DNA of 64,000 bases from Rhabditoides inermis (lineage: Eukaryota; Nematoda; Chromadorea; Rhabditida; Rhabditidae). The stretch covers positions 212,175 through 276,174 of the forward strand of contig CAWZYM010000306.1 of NCBI GenBank assembly GCA_963966185.1, in the 5' to 3' direction. Positions within the stretch are counted from its first letter, which is position 1; the number at the start of each line of letters is the position of its first letter. The position numbers and the translations under genes are program-made. The notes below the pieces were generated by a model. The model was not told where the DNA came from. It worked only from the letters and a program-made list of their open reading frames with translations, and made no database searches. This document shows positions 60,956 to 64,000 of the stretch, piece after piece.

Positions 60956-63448
60956 CTAGTGCGGCCGAATCAGACCGAGCTCCTGGATCTTCCTGTACTG
61001 GTCGGGGATCTCGAAAAGGGCCTGCACAGCCATCTTGACGTCGCCTTCCGATGCCGACGACGCCGCCTTCATCACCTGAATAGGGGCGGGACGTGAAGGG
61101 GCGGAGTCGGGGAAGCCTTACCTGATGGAACTCGACAAAGTGGAAGTTGTCCCATGAGCGCTTGGGCAGAGACACGTCGAACACCTACAGTGAAGGTTGG
61201 AGACGTCTTTCTCAGTTCTCTTCTCTCCATCTCCCTCTCCTACCGTACCTTCATCATATCCCACGGCCCGTCTCCCACACCCACGACGATAATGGAGAGC
61301 GGATGCTGACACGCCTGCACGATTGCCCTGGAAGGAGGAGGGTGAGAGAGAGAGAGGGGGGGGGGGGAGAAGACTGACCTGCGGGTGGCCTTCTCATTGG
61401 TCACCTGTCCATCGGCAATGATGACCAGGATGTGGTACTGTAAGTGGATCATTGTAACCAAACTGATGCTAAGTAACATAAACACTACAGTTTGTGAATT
61501 GAAAATCCAGTATCCAGTACCTGTTGTGTCTTCTGGCAGATCTCCATAGCCTGGTAGATGAGGGGGGCGAAGTTGGTGGGGCCAGACAGATCGACAGTGG
61601 GGGTCACCTCGTTGTACACCCTACAAGATCACTATGAGATTGAAGTTGTATACTTGGTACATGGTCTTGGGGTTTTGTCACGTTTCAAGAAAGTTGAAAA
61701 AAAATGAAAATGCTATTAGAGATTTTGAAATTTTATAGTTGACATCCTCATCCACCCTGCTTTAAAAAGATCGCTACTGATCGAAAGTGGTATTTGTATT
61801 ATAATCAATTACAGCAATGCTATAAACTGTAGTGAGTGTGACGTACTTGATGACCTCCTCGAGGCTGGTGCAGTCCGCTCCCTGTTTCAGGGGGAACACA
61901 CTCCAGTCACTCGTCTTCGCATCCCCGAATCCGAACACTGGGATGCGGCCGGTGGTGGCGAATGGGGTGATAGTGCGGCCGAGGATGGAGATCACCTGAC
62001 GTTGGACATTTGATAATGTATAAAAAGAGACGTTTCATTCAATCCGTATTGCTATTTGGTAGATATTAGAGAGTAATTTATAGACGAGATTACAATAAAT
62101 AGTTAATAAATAATCAAGATAGTGTTTGGTTTACATTTGATAAAGGACAGATAGCAAGAAGGAAGTTGTCATTCGTTCACCTGCTGGTAGGGGTTGTTGA
62201 TGTTGGGATGGATTGTGTGGAGGGAGCGGCCGCCGAACGACTCCTCTCCCTGGTACTTGTTCGACGCAGTGTAGTCGATGCCTGCAATGTCCGTCCGTCT
62301 GCCCCCCTCTTCTCAAAACCCTACCATAGATGATGTTGGTGGCCTCGACTCCGGCTCTCCTCATGGCATCTGTGAGGTCCTCGAGTGAGGTGATCTCCAG
62401 CAGCATCTCCTGCAGGGATGTCACTCCCATCACGGAGAGGAGAGACGACTGCTTGCGCAGCTGCAATGGACGGAATATTTGAGATAACTCGAATGGGTCT
62501 CCAGTCTCCATAATATGCAATAGCTGACGAGGTATGAATGCGTATGAGTTGAGTATGAGAGAAATAGTGTGTGAGAGACGTACCTGGGATATCCGTCTGA
62601 AGACAGTCCACTGGTGGCAGATGTGTGCGAGTGGAGGAAGGAGAGGAGGGGGCGCTGAAATATTTTATATGAGAAATGTTCACTGGTTTTTACTCACGGG
62701 GTGCAGCAGACGTTGAACGTTTCCAGAGTTTTCAATTTGATTTTCTTCAGAATCAGCATGGTGTCATAGAATAGAGAGAAAGAAGCGTGGCAGAAACACT
62801 GCCACGCTCTATTGCGTACTCTCGTTTTTACACAGCTATCGAGGAGAGTGAGAGAAGGGAGAAAAAGAGGGATATCAGATTAGACGATCAGATATGCGTT
62901 GAGTGTGAGTGAGAGAGTTACACAGTGAAACAGTGATTTGTTGGGTGATTACGTATCAACTATCTCACTTTTTAATTACTCATTTTACAAAAGTTATTTA
63001 TAGTTGCGAAGTTGTGTTGAAAAAGCTTTTCAAATTACGTGTTTTCTATGCTTTATGATGCCAGATGTTGAAAAAAATCGGGGAGAAGAGAAGGATGAAG
63101 GAGATGTTGCAATGGGTCCGGAAGTTGAAATGTAATGTGGATGTGACACTGACCGTCGGTTGTTGGTGGCTGAGTGTATCTGTGGCGCCTGCGCGTCTCT
63201 CACTGCCGATTCCGCCTTCCGGATAGCTGCCTCCAGGGGGTTCAGATGGGACGGGTTCACTGTAACAATTCCCTATGCATGCATTGTACCTCCACCCTTC
63301 AACCATTTGAACACATGAAATGAATATGAAGATGATGAAGGAAGCAATCAGTAAAAATAGAGAGATGACGACATCACGATGACTGACCGTGTCCCTCGGC
63401 GGCGACCCTATCAAAGTACTCCTGCAGGTCCCCGGACGTCTCCGACAT
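60956..63448 (-). CDS. copine/RGLG-like von Willebrand A domain protein
   Basis: vWA-copine domain protein; in plants the similar RGLG proteins are E3 ubiquitin ligases, in animals copines bind membranes through C2 domains. Secure exons: 62460-62325, 62281-62181, 61995-61847, 61620-61521, 61437-61379, 61327-61249, 61184-61122, 61075-60956. They read [21 protein letters not shown] (metal-site DxTxS), [76 protein letters not shown] and [17 protein letters not shown]. The last two resemble RGLG more than classical copines. No C2 domain and no RING finger is visible. The N-terminus is tentative: 63448-63388 and 63259-63154, joined by a 13-nt exon 62596-62584, which restores phase and gives 328 residues. 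Another start at 62759 is possible. Confidence 0.8.
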
Positions 63449-63569
63449 CTGATCGGGGGGATCTCCACTGACTGAAAGGACCGTGTATTATTGAAATAGT
63501 TATTTTTATGCGGGTTCTTTCCAATCACCCAAGATTGCGTTTTCAAGGGTATGTTAGATGATGTAGGTA

Positions 63570-64000
63570 TCGTGTTTTAAAAACAGTAAACAAGACTACA
63601 TCTGTACAACCTATAAAAATGTGTTTTATACAAATAACAGTCAAGAAATCAAATACAACTATTATGATAAAAACGATGTGAAATATCTCATTGAATTTGT
63701 TTTGGAAAACAGTTTTGCAAAATACGGAAATAACATTTTCAAACAAATTTCTGGAATTCCGCAAGGAAATAATGCGTCACCTATGATAGCTGACCTAACT
63801 CTGAGCTTCATGGAGTACAAATTCTGTAAACAAAACATTGAATACCTCAAACATAAACATTTAATTGCTTCAGATATATGGATGATATTCTAGTCATTTA
63901 TAAGGAATGCAGCATGATCAACAAAATACAAAATGATATTTACCATAGCTCACTTACTCTAGAACAAACAAATACAGATCCGAATACAACAGTCTTTTTA
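63570..64000 (+). pseudogene. reverse transcriptase fragment, frameshifted, cut by the window end
   Basis: The block GIPQGNNASPMIADL and the following FMEYKF match the GIPxGxxxSPxxADL motif of non-LTR or Penelope-like reverse transcriptases. The catalytic YMDD motif (at about 63876-63887) lies in a different frame from that block, so the reading frame is broken near 63868. No start or end of the element is visible. The exact clade cannot be told from this piece. Confidence 0.7.

Overview
The window is nuclear DNA from an intron-rich animal. The evidence is an animal gene set (a CARD caspase, KNL1 with MELT-like repeats, CHERP, zinc transporter 1, cathepsin A, the USP22 deubiquitinase, DNAJB11) cut into many small exons by GT-AG introns, mostly 50-600 nt. 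Polyadenylated, intron-bearing linker histone genes, tRNA-derived SINE-like repeats and very frequent (GA)n tracts fit a compact early-branching metazoan such as a sponge. The phylum is an inference; nothing in the sequence names the species.

Layout. 66-1485 (+): 3' part of DNAJB11, cut by the window start. 2065-4655 (+): USP22-type SAGA deubiquitinase. 5331-10303 (-): cathepsin A (17 exons). 10.7-13.6 kb: repeat-rich spacer with a long GC-rich repeat, tRNA-like elements and a foldback element with 124-nt arms. 13794-15921 (-): a three-exon gene for a 72-residue secreted peptide that I do not recognise. 16794-24362 (-): CARD caspase, with two repeats inside one intron. 25257-31352 (-): KNL1 (35 exons). 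32-47 kb: three near-identical linker histone H1 genes (-), with an intact 5.6-kb Ty3/gypsy element inserted upstream of the second one; a LINE remnant and a 54-bp-arm hairpin lie between copies two and three. 49199-52915 (+): SLC30A1-type zinc exporter. 54443-60567 (+): CHERP. 60956-63448 (-): a copine/RGLG-like vWA protein. 63570-64000 (+): broken reverse transcriptase fragment running off the end.

The genes are unrelated housekeeping, signalling and cell-death genes, with no sign of an operon-like functional grouping. Three genome-style features recur: start codons placed 0-6 nt after an acceptor-like AG in five of the eight protein gene types with a visible start; several GC-AG introns; and a shared ATCGAT/TTGATTGAT signature with a repeated donor 10-mer (GTGGGTGGTC) in introns of unrelated genes. 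The items most worth a second look are the small secreted peptide gene, the possible spliced-leader acceptor sites and the intron signature.

All exon boundaries were read by eye from splice consensus, phase continuity and family similarity. No alignment or expression data were available.
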